A DNA stretch of 64,000 nt, from contig JBEKCC010000002.1 of the NCBI GenBank assembly GCA_050015095.1, positions 1-64,000 of the forward strand, written 5' to 3'. The DNA comes from MVRE01 sp015660965. Its GTDB lineage: Archaea; Halobacteriota; Methanomicrobia; Methanomicrobiales; Methanospirillaceae. The translations under genes were made by a program, and so were the position numbers. A model generated the notes under the pieces. The model did no database searches, was not told the DNA's origin, and saw only the letters and a list, made by a program, of their open reading frames with translations. This document shows positions 26,635 to 35,719 of this stretch, in pieces; the stretch's first letter is position 1; the number at the start of each line of letters is the position of its first letter.

Positions 26635-27303
26635 TTAGGCTCCGGCACTGTCGTAGACAAGACAATAGTACCGAGCTCCAAATAGGGCAAATGGAGGTAT
26701 TAGACAGAAATAAATGATCCATCCAAGGATTGGGATCATCATAATGATGGACATAACAATTCCAAATATTGCTCCCACAATTAGTAAGACAATTAGAGCA
26801 ATGATATATGAAACCCATCCGATTTTGCCTATCGTTGCAAGGATAGCATTAAAGTTGAAGGCTTCACCAATACTGCCGGTTCTTGCCAAACGAATAACAC
26901 CAATCGCTTCAAACAATGCAATTATGATTGCGACAATAAAGATGACAAGAAAACCGACAAGCATACCTGCGATGGCTCCTGTTATTGCGGTAATGTTGCC
27001 CGTTAGCTTTCCCGACAACATTGACATCCACGTTGCGCCCAGAATCAGGAATCCAAGTATGAAAATTGGGATCGCATAGATAATAGCAACAATAAGGTAT
27101 TTTATACCGTCAACAAACAGTGTTCCCCAATCAGTTACTTCAGGAGCTGGTTTTTCACCTCGAAGTATTTTCATCATGTATCCCATAAGTGGAATACCGA
27201 GTATTATAGTGGCGATAATCAACATCAACCACTTCGTCCACTTTCCCCACACGGCATCCTTTGCATAAGCAAAGGAGTCTCCAACCATACTACCGTAATC
27301 CAT
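26635..27303 (-). CDS. DUF4013 multi-pass membrane protein
   Basis: 222 residues from ATG 27303, where the family typically begins (MDYGSMVGDSFAYAKDAVWGKW). Five or six membrane helices. The segment GYMMKILRGEKPAPEVTDWGTLFVDGIKYLIV is the hallmark of DUF4013 proteins in methanogens. The C-terminal helices are followed by the short tail FGARYYCLVYDSAGA. Role unknown; these proteins occur in multiple copies in Methanomicrobiales genomes. Confidence 0.85.
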   Translation of the reverse strand: MDYGSMVGDSFAYAKDAVWGKWTKWLMLIIATIILGIPLMGYMMKILRGEKPAPEVTDWGTLFVDGIKYLIVAIIYAIPIFILGFLILGATWMSMLSGKLTGNITAITGAIAGMLVGFLVIFIVAIIIALFEAIGVIRLARTGSIGEAFNFNAILATIGKIGWVSYIIALIVLLIVGAIFGIVMSIIMMIPILGWIIYFCLIPPFALFGARYYCLVYDSAGA

Positions 27304-27414
27304 TACATTCACCAATCGTTGGTCTAAACAATTTATGACTGTTTCAGCCACAAACGATTTAAATAGCAAACAACTTCGCAGAATATAAATTTATCTCGTT
27401 TATTCGTTCTGTTC

Positions 27415-27496
27415 CATCTGTGGGACGTTTAAACACTCGATATTGAAATGTTCCGACGATATTATTTTGGTTAAGTCCCGTTAACTCAACGGCACC
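27415..27496 (+). repeat. Dispersed intergenic repeat R1, copy B
   Basis: CATCTGTGGGACGTTTAAAC at the left and GGTTAAGTCCCGTTAACTC toward the right. Same order as copy A, with about 15 substitutions by eye. The rest of the 360-base gap between 27304 and 27667 is A/T-rich without a gene. Confidence 0.75.
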
Positions 27497-27667
27497 TTTT
27501 TTCGAAATAGTTCCACATCACAATGGTTTTTCGAGCTTAAAAAGTGGGGAATTATCGAAATATAAGATTAATTTTTTTGGATTGAAATTTTGCATCAATA
27601 ATTCCTAGAGATTTTCCGGGATACCTTTTATCGCATTAATATTAGTTTCTTCATCCCTTGTTCCGCT

Positions 27668-29248
27668 TCATATTTCCCTATTTCCTGGCCGACGGAGGCC
27701 CCGGCGTTGTTTCTTGAAGAAGATAAGCGAGGCAATACTGATCCCGATCAGGGCAATTATCACAACCACAACGGGTATCCAGGAAGATCCCCCTGCCGCA
27801 GATCCGGTCGGGAGCCCGGTTACGGCAGAAGTTTCCGATGCCATGGGAGCTGGTGTCGTGGTCGTGATCGTATATGTCGTCGCCGGAACCGTGGTTGTCA
27901 TCACCGCTACAGATGCCGTGATGAACTTGTTCCGGGTATCCGTGTTACTGCCTATTGAATTGGTCGCAGTAAGCACAACGGTATAGGTACCGGCACTCGT
28001 ATACGTGTGGGACGGGTTTTGGAGGGTGGATGTGATCCCGTCGCCGAACGACCATGCCCAAGAAGTTGGGGAATTACTGGACGTATCGGTGAACTGGACG
28101 GTAAGCGGGACACTTCCTTGCGCAACATCCGCAGTAAACGACGCATCCGGGAGGGTCGGTCCCTTGGTCACCGTGATGTAGTCTGGAACGGTTGTCGCGT
28201 TGCTCCCCACGGAATTATAAACCGTCAGTTCGACCGTATACGTACCGATGCCTGTGTAGGTATGTGTCTCGGTCTGGTTTATCGAGGTCCCACCATCACC
28301 AAAGTACCAGGACCACCCCGTTGGAGAATTGGTTGAAGTATCCGTGAAGTTGACCGTAAGCGGCGCAGTCCCGTTGGTGATACTCGCTGTGAAGGACGCA
28401 ATAGGGCTGGAGGGATTGACGGTAATATAATTAGTTTGGGTCACGGTGTTACTGCCTGCTTCATTGGTCGCTGTAAGTGTCACGGTATAGGTACCAGAAC
28501 TCGTGTACGTGTGGGACGGGTTCTGGGTAGTTGATGAACCCCCATCACCAAATGACCACAACCACAATGTTGGGAAGTTTGTAGAAGAGTCCACAAACTG
28601 GATCGTAAGTGGTGCAGGTCCAGAGGTTTCCGTTGCTACGAATGATGCCACCGGTGTCGTGGCCACCTTGCTGACGATAATATACCCGGACTGAGAGATC
28701 GTGTTACTGCCGGCTGCATTGGTTACCGTAAGTGTTACCGTATAGTTACCGGCACTCGTATACGTGTGGGACGGGTTCTGGGTGGTTGATGAACCCCCGT
28801 CACCAAATGACCACAACCACAATGCCGGGGAGTTCGTGGAGGAGTCTACAAACTGGACTGATAGAGGTTCGGTTCCGGATGTCACATTCGCAACAAAAGC
28901 TGCGGTGGGAGTGGAACTCAATTTGCTGACCGTGATGTACCCGCTCCGGGTAAGCGTGTTACTGCCAGCTGAATTGGTCGCAGTAAGGGTAACAGTATAG
29001 GTACCAGCGACCGTATACGTATGTGAAGGACTCTCTATTGTTGAAGTATTCCCATCACCAAATGACCACAACCACAATGTCGGGGCGTTCGTGGATTGAT
29101 CGATGAAGAGTACGGTTAATGGCGCTGTCCCGGCCATTGCATTCGATACGAAAGCTGCCACCGGTGTTGATACCGCAGATGCCGGCAAGATGACCAACAT
29201 ACTGGCAAGGAGAATGGAAAAACAGACCCGCAGCGGGATCTTCTTCAT
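27668..29248 (-). CDS. Cell-surface protein with five PKD domains
   Basis: 526 residues from ATG 29248, where a signal peptide starts (MKKIPLRVCFSILLASMLVILPASA). Five tandem PKD domains of about 80-85 residues follow, each with the marker WLWSFGDG or its variants (SWYFGDGG, SWAWSFGDG) and a SHTYTSAGTYTVTLTATN strand. A Thr/Pro-rich linker, one membrane helix (about 492-514) and a basic tail end the protein. PKD domains give rod-like extracellular stalks for adhesion or the cell envelope. The repeated domains make this stretch prone to recombination. Confidence 0.88.
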   Translation of the reverse strand: MKKIPLRVCFSILLASMLVILPASAVSTPVAAFVSNAMAGTAPLTVLFIDQSTNAPTLWLWSFGDGNTSTIESPSHTYTVAGTYTVTLTATNSAGSNTLTRSGYITVSKLSSTPTAAFVANVTSGTEPLSVQFVDSSTNSPALWLWSFGDGGSSTTQNPSHTYTSAGNYTVTLTVTNAAGSNTISQSGYIIVSKVATTPVASFVATETSGPAPLTIQFVDSSTNFPTLWLWSFGDGGSSTTQNPSHTYTSSGTYTVTLTATNEAGSNTVTQTNYITVNPSSPIASFTASITNGTAPLTVNFTDTSTNSPTGWSWYFGDGGTSINQTETHTYTGIGTYTVELTVYNSVGSNATTVPDYITVTKGPTLPDASFTADVAQGSVPLTVQFTDTSSNSPTSWAWSFGDGITSTLQNPSHTYTSAGTYTVVLTATNSIGSNTDTRNKFITASVAVMTTTVPATTYTITTTTPAPMASETSAVTGLPTGSAAGGSSWIPVVVVIIALIGISIASLIFFKKQRRGLRRPGNREI

Positions 29249-29815
29249 GATTCTCCTCCCGAACGTGGCTGATTTGGATATGCAGCATGAAGTGAGTTGT
29301 GCATGATTACACCTATACAATACACCCAATGGTAGTGTGACGATGTTTCTGAAAATTCGAACACACCGTGTATTCGCAATCAATCATTCCTCATCTATTG
29401 ATAAATACCTTCTACCGGTCACCAATTCCTCATTGGTATCGATAAAAATGGAGATCGCGAGTCTCAGGGAAGAATCATCATTCGAGAAGGCTCCAAGAAA
29501 ACGAGGCCCTCACCTATTTTAACGATAAACCTGTTGCAGGTTCGATATCCATGACCTCGTTTAAAATTGGTTGAACAGTTTAACCATTTGCAGGTTTCTT
29601 AAGAACAGATCATATAGCATCTGCGGGACGTTTACCTACTCGACATTGAAGTGTTCCGACGATTTCATTTTTGTTACGTACCGTGAACGTAACAGCACGG
29701 TGGAAATCAGCTTCCCAAAGAAGGATAGAACATAATCATGACAGAATGCAACGATAGTTTAGGTAATCTCTAAAAGCACAATGGGGGCGATATCTACACA
29801 ACAGCAAGGTTCAGG
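29249..29815. other. 566-base intergenic stretch made of repeats
   Basis: No credible gene. The right part holds R1 copy C and R2 copy a only 32 bases apart. The left part, upstream of the PKD gene, is A/T-rich and probably contains its promoter, but no clear TATA position could be fixed. Confidence 0.5.
29617..29698 (+). repeat. Dispersed intergenic repeat R1, copy C
   Basis: GCATCTGCGGGACGTTTACC at the left, CTCGACATTGAAGTGTTCC in the middle, GTGAACGTAACAGCACGG at the right. The inverted ends are partly eroded (GTACC instead of GTCCC). Confidence 0.75.
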
Positions 29816-29817
29816 TC
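29731..29817 (+). repeat. Dispersed intergenic repeat R2, copy a
   Basis: ATAATCATGACAGAATGCAA, then CGATAGTTTAGGTAATCTC, then GCACAATGGGGGCGATATC. It matches copies at 60835 and 61631. It ends at the stop codon of the TIM-barrel gene on the other strand. Confidence 0.75.
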
Positions 29818-30526
29818 AGAGCGATTCCAGCGCCGCGATGCTTGATTTGACACCGTCGAATGACTTCACTTCGATGACCGATGTTGCCTGGTTGCGCCGG
29901 AGCGCCGCCATCACCGGGACAAAATCGATCGTCCCTTCCCCCACGGCATTATGAGCATCATTCCCCCCATTGTTGTCGTGGATGTGCATGTGGGAGAACC
30001 CCGATTCAAGGAACCCGGGGAGACAGTGGTTGATATGGGCATGCCCGACATCGAGGACAAACCCGTTGCCCTCGATCAGCCCGAGGTCTTCGGGGGTTCT
30101 GAGATTAAAGAAGTGCATGCCCCCCATGTTCTCGAAGTAAAACGTGAGCGAGAGCTCGTCTGCGGCAAATCGAAGTTCCTGCAGGGATTTTTTGAACTGG
30201 CGGTCGGCCTCCTCCCGATCCTGTTCCCACGCGTGGTAACCCGGGTGGACGACAACGGGGGCGCCGATCTCTACCGCCACCGCAAAACAGTCGGTCATGA
30301 CTTCGACGCTTGCCCGGCGGATGGACTCGAAGAGGCTCGCGATGTTCATTCCATGGTAGGGTGCATGGATGATGAAGTCCTGTGAGTAGCTCTCAAAGAT
30401 CGCAGTGTCGGAGATGAAATGGAGGCCCTCGTCCATAACCTCGATGAGACCGGTAATGCCGGCGAGGGTGTCGAACGTCTCTGGAAGTGGTTTATCCATG
30501 AGACAGTAACTGGAGACCCCGAACAT
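29816..30526 (-). CDS. Sugar phosphate isomerase/epimerase (AP-endonuclease-2-like TIM barrel)
   Basis: 236 residues. Xylose-isomerase-like TIM barrel with the metal-site strands VVVHPGYHAWEQDREEA, LTFYFENMGGMHFF, NGFVLDVGHAHI, FSHMHIHDNNGGNDAHNAVGEGTIDF and TSVIEVKSFDG. His, Glu and Asp ligands for divalent metals are in place. The substrate is unknown; methanogen homologues have not been assigned a pathway. Single gene. Confidence 0.85.
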   Translation of the reverse strand: MFGVSSYCLMDKPLPETFDTLAGITGLIEVMDEGLHFISDTAIFESYSQDFIIHAPYHGMNIASLFESIRRASVEVMTDCFAVAVEIGAPVVVHPGYHAWEQDREEADRQFKKSLQELRFAADELSLTFYFENMGGMHFFNLRTPEDLGLIEGNGFVLDVGHAHINHCLPGFLESGFSHMHIHDNNGGNDAHNAVGEGTIDFVPVMAALRRNQATSVIEVKSFDGVKSSIAALESL

Positions 30527-30684
30527 GATCAGCGGGTCTGAGACGCGAGGAATAAAAATCTATGGAACGCGGCTCGGACATTATCTGCCGGGAACACACA
30601 CACACCCCCGGCACACTCCAAACCTGATCCCCCAGCGGAACCCGCTTAAAGTCACGTGGAGATAACAGCTGGGAGGTATCTGAC

Positions 30685-31281
30685 ATGGTAAAAGTTATTG
30701 CATTCAACGGAAGTCCCCGGAAAGATGGGAACACGTCCATCCTTATCGGGCATATGTTCGAAGAACTTGAGAACGAGGGGATAGAAACCGAGCTGATACA
30801 GGTCGGCGGGAAGAATGTTCGGGGATGCACTGCCTGTATGGAGTGTTTTGAGAACAAGGACGGGCACTGTATCCTCGACGACGACATCGTTAACCACTGC
30901 ATCGATGCGATGGTGGAAGCCGATGGTGTCATCCTCGGTTCGCCGGTGTACTTCCTGGACGTCACCGCTGAGATGAAGGGGCTGATCGAACGGGCGGGTT
31001 TTGTCTCCATGGCAAATGGTGGCGGTCTCTACCGTCGCAAAGTGGGGACTGCCGTTACCGCAGTGCGAAGGGCCGGGGGAGTACGAACCCTCGATTCCAT
31101 GCTCCACTTCCTGCTCGCCACCGGGATGATTGTTCCGGGTTTCCCTGTCCTTGGGGTTGGGAGGGAGATCGGGGACGTCAACAAGGATGAGGAAGGCCTT
31201 GCACGTGCACGGGATGCCGGGAAGAATATGGCATGGCTCCTGAAGATGATGGAGAAGGCAAAAGGGTCCCAACATCTCTGA
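30685..31281 (+). CDS. Iron-sulfur flavoprotein-like NADPH-dependent FMN reductase family protein
   Basis: 198 residues, with GGGAGGT before the ATG. FMN-binding loop FNGSPRKDGNTSILI at residue 6. A compact cysteine motif, GCTACMECFENKDGHC (Cys-x2-Cys-x2-Cys-x7-Cys), is the [4Fe-4S]-binding signature of archaeal iron-sulfur flavoproteins. The strand ADGVILGSPVYFLDV follows. These proteins move electrons from ferredoxin and have been linked to oxygen and peroxide reduction in Methanosarcina. First of a three-gene run with a second flavoprotein and rubredoxin. Confidence 0.88.
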   Translation: MVKVIAFNGSPRKDGNTSILIGHMFEELENEGIETELIQVGGKNVRGCTACMECFENKDGHCILDDDIVNHCIDAMVEADGVILGSPVYFLDVTAEMKGLIERAGFVSMANGGGLYRRKVGTAVTAVRRAGGVRTLDSMLHFLLATGMIVPGFPVLGVGREIGDVNKDEEGLARARDAGKNMAWLLKMMEKAKGSQHL

Positions 31282-31339
31282 TGGGTTTGAGATCCGAAAA
31301 TCTTACGAACGAGTATACTAAAAAGAATCGAGGGAAACC

Positions 31340-31990
31340 ATGACAAACGTAATTGCAATCAATGGGAGCCCGCGGAAGACGTGGAACACCGCGATGCTCC
31401 TCGGAAAAGCACTCGAAGGCGCCGAATCGCAGGGCGCAGATACAGAACTCATCCACCTCTATGACCTTGACTTCAAGGGATGCACGAGCTGCTTTGCGTG
31501 CAAGCTCAAGGACGGCAAGAGTTACGGGAAATGTGCGGTCCAGGATGATCTGACCGATGTCCTCGACCGGATAGAGGGCACCGATGCGCTCATCCTCGGC
31601 TCGCCGATCTATTTCGGCACCGTGACCGGGGAGATGCGGAGTTTTATGGAGCGACTTCTCTTCCCGTACCTTGCGTACACAAACCCCCCGTCTTCCCTCT
31701 TTGGGAGGAAGATCCGAACCGCGTTCATTTACACGATGAACGTCTCGGAACAGCAGATGAAGGATTACCAGTACTCCGTGCACACCGGTGCGATTGAAAA
31801 CATCCTCGCCCGCACGTTCGGGCACGCCGAATCACTCTTCTCCTTCGAGACGCTCCAGTTCGAGGACTATACAAAGGTGGTCTTCGGCTATGCCGATCCC
31901 GAGATGCGGAAGGAACGGCGCAGGACGGTATTCCCGAAAGATTGCGAAAAAGCGTTCGAACTGGGAGCACGGTTCGGAAAGGGCCAGTAA
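31340..31990 (+). CDS. Second iron-sulfur-flavoprotein-like protein
   Basis: 216 residues, with GAGGG before the ATG. FMN loop INGSPRKTWNTAMLL and a cysteine set in GCTSCFACKLKDGKSYGKC (Cys-x2-Cys-x2-Cys-x9-Cys), a slightly longer last spacing than in its neighbour. Strand TDALILGSPIYFGTV. Likely an FMN and possibly [4Fe-4S] electron carrier. It lies 58 bases after the first flavoprotein and 20 before rubredoxin, so the three probably share a transcript. Confidence 0.85.
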   Translation: MTNVIAINGSPRKTWNTAMLLGKALEGAESQGADTELIHLYDLDFKGCTSCFACKLKDGKSYGKCAVQDDLTDVLDRIEGTDALILGSPIYFGTVTGEMRSFMERLLFPYLAYTNPPSSLFGRKIRTAFIYTMNVSEQQMKDYQYSVHTGAIENILARTFGHAESLFSFETLQFEDYTKVVFGYADPEMRKERRRTVFPKDCEKAFELGARFGKGQ

Positions 31991-32010
31991 TCTGGGACCC
32001 GGTGACAGAA

Positions 32011-32187
32011 ATGGCAGCCCAGATGGTTCCTTACAAGTGCGTGGTGTGCGAATATATTTACGACCCGAAGATAGGTGATCCAACGTCAGGAATTGCACCC
32101 GGCGTCGAATTCGATGCATTACCGGATGACTGGGTCTGCCCGACGTGCGGGGCAGGGAAAGATCAATTTGTGAAAGTGGAGGAATGA
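32011..32187 (+). CDS. Rubredoxin
   Basis: 58 residues from ATG 32011, with GGTGAC upstream. The two iron-binding knuckles are YKCVVCEYIYDP and WVCPTCGAGKDQF, with the canonical GIAPGVEFDALPDDW between them. A one-electron carrier, probably serving the flavoproteins encoded directly upstream. Confidence 0.97.
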   Translation: MAAQMVPYKCVVCEYIYDPKIGDPTSGIAPGVEFDALPDDWVCPTCGAGKDQFVKVEE

Positions 32188-32260
32188 ACCGTCGATCCCT
32201 CCTTATATACACCCGCCACATTTTGTGAGGTCTTGACGGTTACTCTAGATTCCTATGTAT

Positions 32261-34660
32261 TCAGAGGTTCTGTGCCGGTACCACACTGTTCCCGGCGTGC
32301 AGCACAACGGTCCTTGGCAGCTCGATACCAAGTGCCTCTTTTAAGACCTCCTCAACGGTCTCTACCGGCACGAATGCAAGGTCGCTCCGGACATCGTCGG
32401 GCACATCTTGGAGATCACGCTCGTTCTCTTTTGGCAGGATCACTTTTTTTATTCCCGCCCGGTGTGCGGCAAGGATCTTCTCCTTGATTCCCCCCACAGG
32501 CAATACAGCGCCGCTCAGGGTAATCTCACCGGTCATGGCAAGGGTTGAGTCTACAGTTTTTCCGGTGATCAAAGACGCGAGAGCCGAGAAGATCGTCACG
32601 CCTGCCGAAGGACCGTCCTTTGGGGTAGCTCCTGAGGGCACGTGGATATGGATGTCACTTGTGATAAAGTTGAACCCGCCCTGCGTGTCTGCGAGCCGTG
32701 AGCGGATTAGGCTTAACGATATCGTCGCTGACTCCTTCATCACGTCTCCGAGCTGGCCAGTGAGGGTGAGCTTGCCGGTCCCGGGCATGAACGTACCTTC
32801 GATGAAGAGGATCTCCCCGCCAACCGGTGTCCATGCAAGACCGGTGACTACGCCAGAGATAGGCTCCTTCCGCGCCACTTCCTGCCGGATCACCTCCTTA
32901 CCTAAAATCCCGGCAAGCATATCCTTTGTCACCACGAATGGCAGATCGGCTCTTCCGGAGACAATCTTTTCAGATACGTACCGTGCTATCTTCGCAAGCT
33001 GTTTTTTGAGCCACCGGACGCCTGCCTCGCGGGTGTACTTTTCGATGATCACCTTTAAGGCCTCATCTTCGATTCGGAGCTTGTCCGCATCGAGGCCGTG
33101 CTCTTTTAAGGTCTCTGGAATTAAGTGGTCTTTTGCAATGGCGAACTTCTCATTCTTCGTGTAGCCTGAGATCTCGATCAACTCCATCCGGTCGAGGAGA
33201 GGTGGCGGGATCGTTGCAAGGGAGTTGGCAGTGGCAACGAACAGCACATCGGAAAGGTCGTAGGGGACTTCCAGGTAATGGTCCGAGAAGGTATTGTTCT
33301 GCTCAGGGTCGAGGACTTCGAGCAGGGCGCTCGCTGGGTCTCCTGCGTACGACATTGCCAGCTTGTCGATCTCATCGAGAATGAAGACAGGATTTTTCGT
33401 GCCGGCTTTTTGTATGCCTTGGATAATCCTACCGGGCAGGGCACCGACATAGGTTCTCCGGTGTCCACGGATCTCGGCCTCGTCCCTGACGCCACCCAGA
33501 CTGACCCTCACGTATTTACGCCCGAGCGCCTCGGCGATGCTCTTGCCAAGACTCGTCTTGCCCGTGCCGGGCGGACCCGTAAGGAGGAGGATCGATCCTT
33601 GTTTTTCCTGTTTGAGTTTCATGACAGCGAGGTGTTGGATGATCCGTTCCTTGACCTTTTCAAGGCCGTTGTGGTGGCTCTCGAGCACCCGGCGGGCCTG
33701 CTCTATATCGATGCTTTTCTTCTCTTCTGTTACCCAAGGAAGGTCAAGCATGAGATCAAGGTAGTTCCGGATCACAGAACTTTCATGGTTCTGGCTGCCC
33801 CCGGTCTCGAGTTTTTTGAGCTCCGCCAATGCCTTTTTACGCACTTCATCCGGCATCTTTGCGGTCTCAATCCGTTCCCGATATCCCCCGTCACCGGAAG
33901 CACCTTCACCCTCGTTCAACTCTTCTTGGATCATCCTGAGATGCTCCCGCAGCATCGCCTCTCGGTTCGACTTGCTTACCCGGTCGGAGACTTTTTTTGC
34001 CATTTCGATCCGGATGTTGACGTTCTCTCTTGCTTTAACGAGGAGTTCCAAGAACGTGATGTACCTTTGCCGGATAGAGTCAATCTCAAGGAGCGCCTGC
34101 TTCTCGGCAAGATGGACCTGCAGGAAGGGCATCACAAGTCCCATGATCTGGTTGACAGAGTCCATCCGGTCGATCGGTCGAGTGAACTGTTCAGAGCCCG
34201 TGAAGCGGCTGCTGATCTCGTGGATGGTGAGTTTTATGTCCGCGAGGATCCGGGCTTGCAGTTCTTCATCGAGATCATGGATGTCCGGAACCGTCTCGTA
34301 TGCAGCATAGAACCGCCCGTCCTTTTCAGAGAGAGAGAGAACCTTCACCCTCTTCACGACCTGCGCATATATTAGATACCCATCATCAGCAGGCTGCACA
34401 TGAGAGATCCGAAACAGGTTGCCAATCTTATACAGCGACTCGGCGGTTACTTCTGAGGGGGGAGTGCCGCTTTTGACAGTCAGCCCGATTGCATTTGCAG
34501 CGTCTCCATGCTCCATCGCAGCTAGCAGGAGCTCTGCGGTGGCCCGGTCAACCTGAAGTTTTGTCCGGCTGTCCGGATAGACAACAACCTCAAACAGAGG
34601 TATGACATTGTTTTGCTGTGTATACTGATTTTTTTCTGATTGCATGGTTTCCTCATTCAT
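32261..34660 (-). CDS. lon: ATP-dependent protease La (LonA type)
   Basis: 799 residues from ATG 34660; ATG 34645 (MQSEKNQ) has the better ribosome site (GAGG) and may be the real start. N-terminal LAN substrate domain (about 18-215), AAA+ module with Walker A GPPGTGKTS and Walker B VFILDEIDKL, and a C-terminal Ser-Lys protease domain (catalytic Ser in KDGPSAG, Lys in GGIKEKI). No membrane helices, so this is the soluble bacterial-type LonA rather than the membrane LonB typical of archaea. A candidate operator shared with the marR gene abuts its start. Confidence 0.97.
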   Translation of the reverse strand: MNEETMQSEKNQYTQQNNVIPLFEVVVYPDSRTKLQVDRATAELLLAAMEHGDAANAIGLTVKSGTPPSEVTAESLYKIGNLFRISHVQPADDGYLIYAQVVKRVKVLSLSEKDGRFYAAYETVPDIHDLDEELQARILADIKLTIHEISSRFTGSEQFTRPIDRMDSVNQIMGLVMPFLQVHLAEKQALLEIDSIRQRYITFLELLVKARENVNIRIEMAKKVSDRVSKSNREAMLREHLRMIQEELNEGEGASGDGGYRERIETAKMPDEVRKKALAELKKLETGGSQNHESSVIRNYLDLMLDLPWVTEEKKSIDIEQARRVLESHHNGLEKVKERIIQHLAVMKLKQEKQGSILLLTGPPGTGKTSLGKSIAEALGRKYVRVSLGGVRDEAEIRGHRRTYVGALPGRIIQGIQKAGTKNPVFILDEIDKLAMSYAGDPASALLEVLDPEQNNTFSDHYLEVPYDLSDVLFVATANSLATIPPPLLDRMELIEISGYTKNEKFAIAKDHLIPETLKEHGLDADKLRIEDEALKVIIEKYTREAGVRWLKKQLAKIARYVSEKIVSGRADLPFVVTKDMLAGILGKEVIRQEVARKEPISGVVTGLAWTPVGGEILFIEGTFMPGTGKLTLTGQLGDVMKESATISLSLIRSRLADTQGGFNFITSDIHIHVPSGATPKDGPSAGVTIFSALASLITGKTVDSTLAMTGEITLSGAVLPVGGIKEKILAAHRAGIKKVILPKENERDLQDVPDDVRSDLAFVPVETVEEVLKEALGIELPRTVVLHAGNSVVPAQNL

Positions 34661-34683
34661 TTAGTTCGACTTTACCTAACTAA
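34661..34683 (-). promoter_or_regulatory. Candidate MarR operator before lon
   Basis: Minus strand: TTAGTTAGGT, then AAAGTCG, then AACTAA. The first ten bases equal those of the candidate operator before marR at 35135. It touches the first lon start codon, in the 40-base gap after the marR stop. Confidence 0.45.
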
Positions 34684-34700
34684 AGTGCAGGACAAAAAAA

Positions 34701-35120
34701 TTACCTGACTTTCTGCAGGATCTCTACTAGAAGATCTGTCTCGTGTTTGTCCAGTGAATCTATCATCCTTTCAATCACCCGGCGCAGGGCGGCCTGTTCG
34801 GCTTGGGCAATCTTCTGTCCTTTATCGGTGAGGCGAATGTACAGGATCCTACCATCATCGGGGCAAGGATCCCGGTATACGCACCCCATCCGGACAAATT
34901 TGTTGATCATCTCGGTGATTGTGGGTTTTGAGTTCCTCGTGATCTCAGCAAGCCTGCTGAAGGTGACATCTCCCTGTTCATTGATGACTTTCAGATAGGT
35001 GATCTGTTTCACCGTCATATCCGATAGTCCGCATTCGGAGAAGATGGCGCTGGAGCATTCGTTTCTGATCCTGAGTAAGTTTTCAAACACTTCGAAAAGA
35101 TACTCTCCTCTCTCCACCAT
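34701..35120 (-). CDS. MarR family transcriptional regulator
   Basis: 139 residues. Winged-helix core: LSDMTVKQITYLKVINEQGDVTFSRLAEITRNSKPTITEMINKF, then the wing VYRDPCPDDGRILYIRLTDKG. Helical ends for dimerisation. It lies directly upstream of lon on the same strand, with matching palindromic sites before both genes, so it probably represses its own gene and lon, released by a stress signal. The redox genes around it make an oxidative cue plausible but unproven. Confidence 0.85.
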   Translation of the reverse strand: MVERGEYLFEVFENLLRIRNECSSAIFSECGLSDMTVKQITYLKVINEQGDVTFSRLAEITRNSKPTITEMINKFVRMGCVYRDPCPDDGRILYIRLTDKGQKIAQAEQAALRRVIERMIDSLDKHETDLLVEILQKVR

Positions 35121-35134
35121 ACCCCGATCCTTCG

Positions 35135-35165
35135 TTAGTTAGGTTTTACCTAATCTTAAATATAC
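35135..35165 (-). promoter_or_regulatory. marR promoter and candidate operator
   Basis: Palindrome TTAGGT-TTT-ACCTAA at 35139-35153 (six-base arms), extended on the plus strand to TTAGTTAGGT at 35135. A TATA-like box TATATTTAAG (minus strand, about 35155-35164) lies immediately upstream, so a bound regulator would cover the transcription start. The first ten bases recur before lon. Confidence 0.5.
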
Positions 35166-35177
35166 TGATCAGATCTA

Positions 35178-35252
35178 TTGCGTTAATGGGACTCAACAAA
35201 AATGATATCGTCGGAACACTTCAATGTCGAGTATTTAAACGTCCCCAGATGC
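35178..35252 (-). repeat. Dispersed intergenic repeat R1, copy D (inverted)
   Basis: On the minus strand: GCATCTGGGGACGTTTAAAT, then CTCGACATTGAAGTGTTCC, then GTTGAGTCCCATTAACG. Opposite orientation to the other R1 copies. It lies between msrB and marR. Confidence 0.75.
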
Positions 35253-35263
35253 AACGGAACGTT

Positions 35264-35719
35264 TCATCCTGTTTCCCGCTTCACAAGGCTGAGCGAAGCA
35301 GAGTTCATGCAGTATCTCTGATGAGTTGGCGGAGGACCGTCGTTGAAGACATGGCCGAGGTGTGCACCGCACCGGGCACATAGGACCTCGACGCGGATCA
35401 TCCCGTCGCTCCGGTCTTCTGCGTTTTTGACATTCTCTTTGGCTATAGGTAAAGAGAAACTCGGCCAGCCTGTCCCGGACTCGAACTTGTCCTTTGAATC
35501 GAAGAGGTCGGTTCCGCAGCAGGCACACTGGTAGATGCCGTTATCGTGGATATTGTGATACGCACCGGTGAACGCGGGTTCTGTACCTTTCCTGCGTGCG
35601 ACTTCGAATGTCTGGGCAGGGAGTATCAATCTCCACTCCGCTTCGGTCTTTTCAATGGGCGCCACAAGTTCGATCTTTCCAGTCGCTGCTGAGTAGATGG
35701 GAATCTTTCCGGTTGTCAT
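35264..35719 (-). CDS. msrB: Peptide-methionine (R)-S-oxide reductase MsrB
   Basis: 151 residues, family length. Zinc knuckles CACCGTDLF and CARCGAHLGHVF, substrate-site SGTGWPSF, and the catalytic motif RYCMNSASL with the active Cys. Repairs methionine-R-sulfoxide in proteins. The start overlaps the stop of the Old Yellow Enzyme gene (ATGA), so the two are translated together. This matches an oxidative-stress role for the block. Confidence 0.96.
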   Translation of the reverse strand: MTTGKIPIYSAATGKIELVAPIEKTEAEWRLILPAQTFEVARRKGTEPAFTGAYHNIHDNGIYQCACCGTDLFDSKDKFESGTGWPSFSLPIAKENVKNAEDRSDGMIRVEVLCARCGAHLGHVFNDGPPPTHQRYCMNSASLSLVKRETG

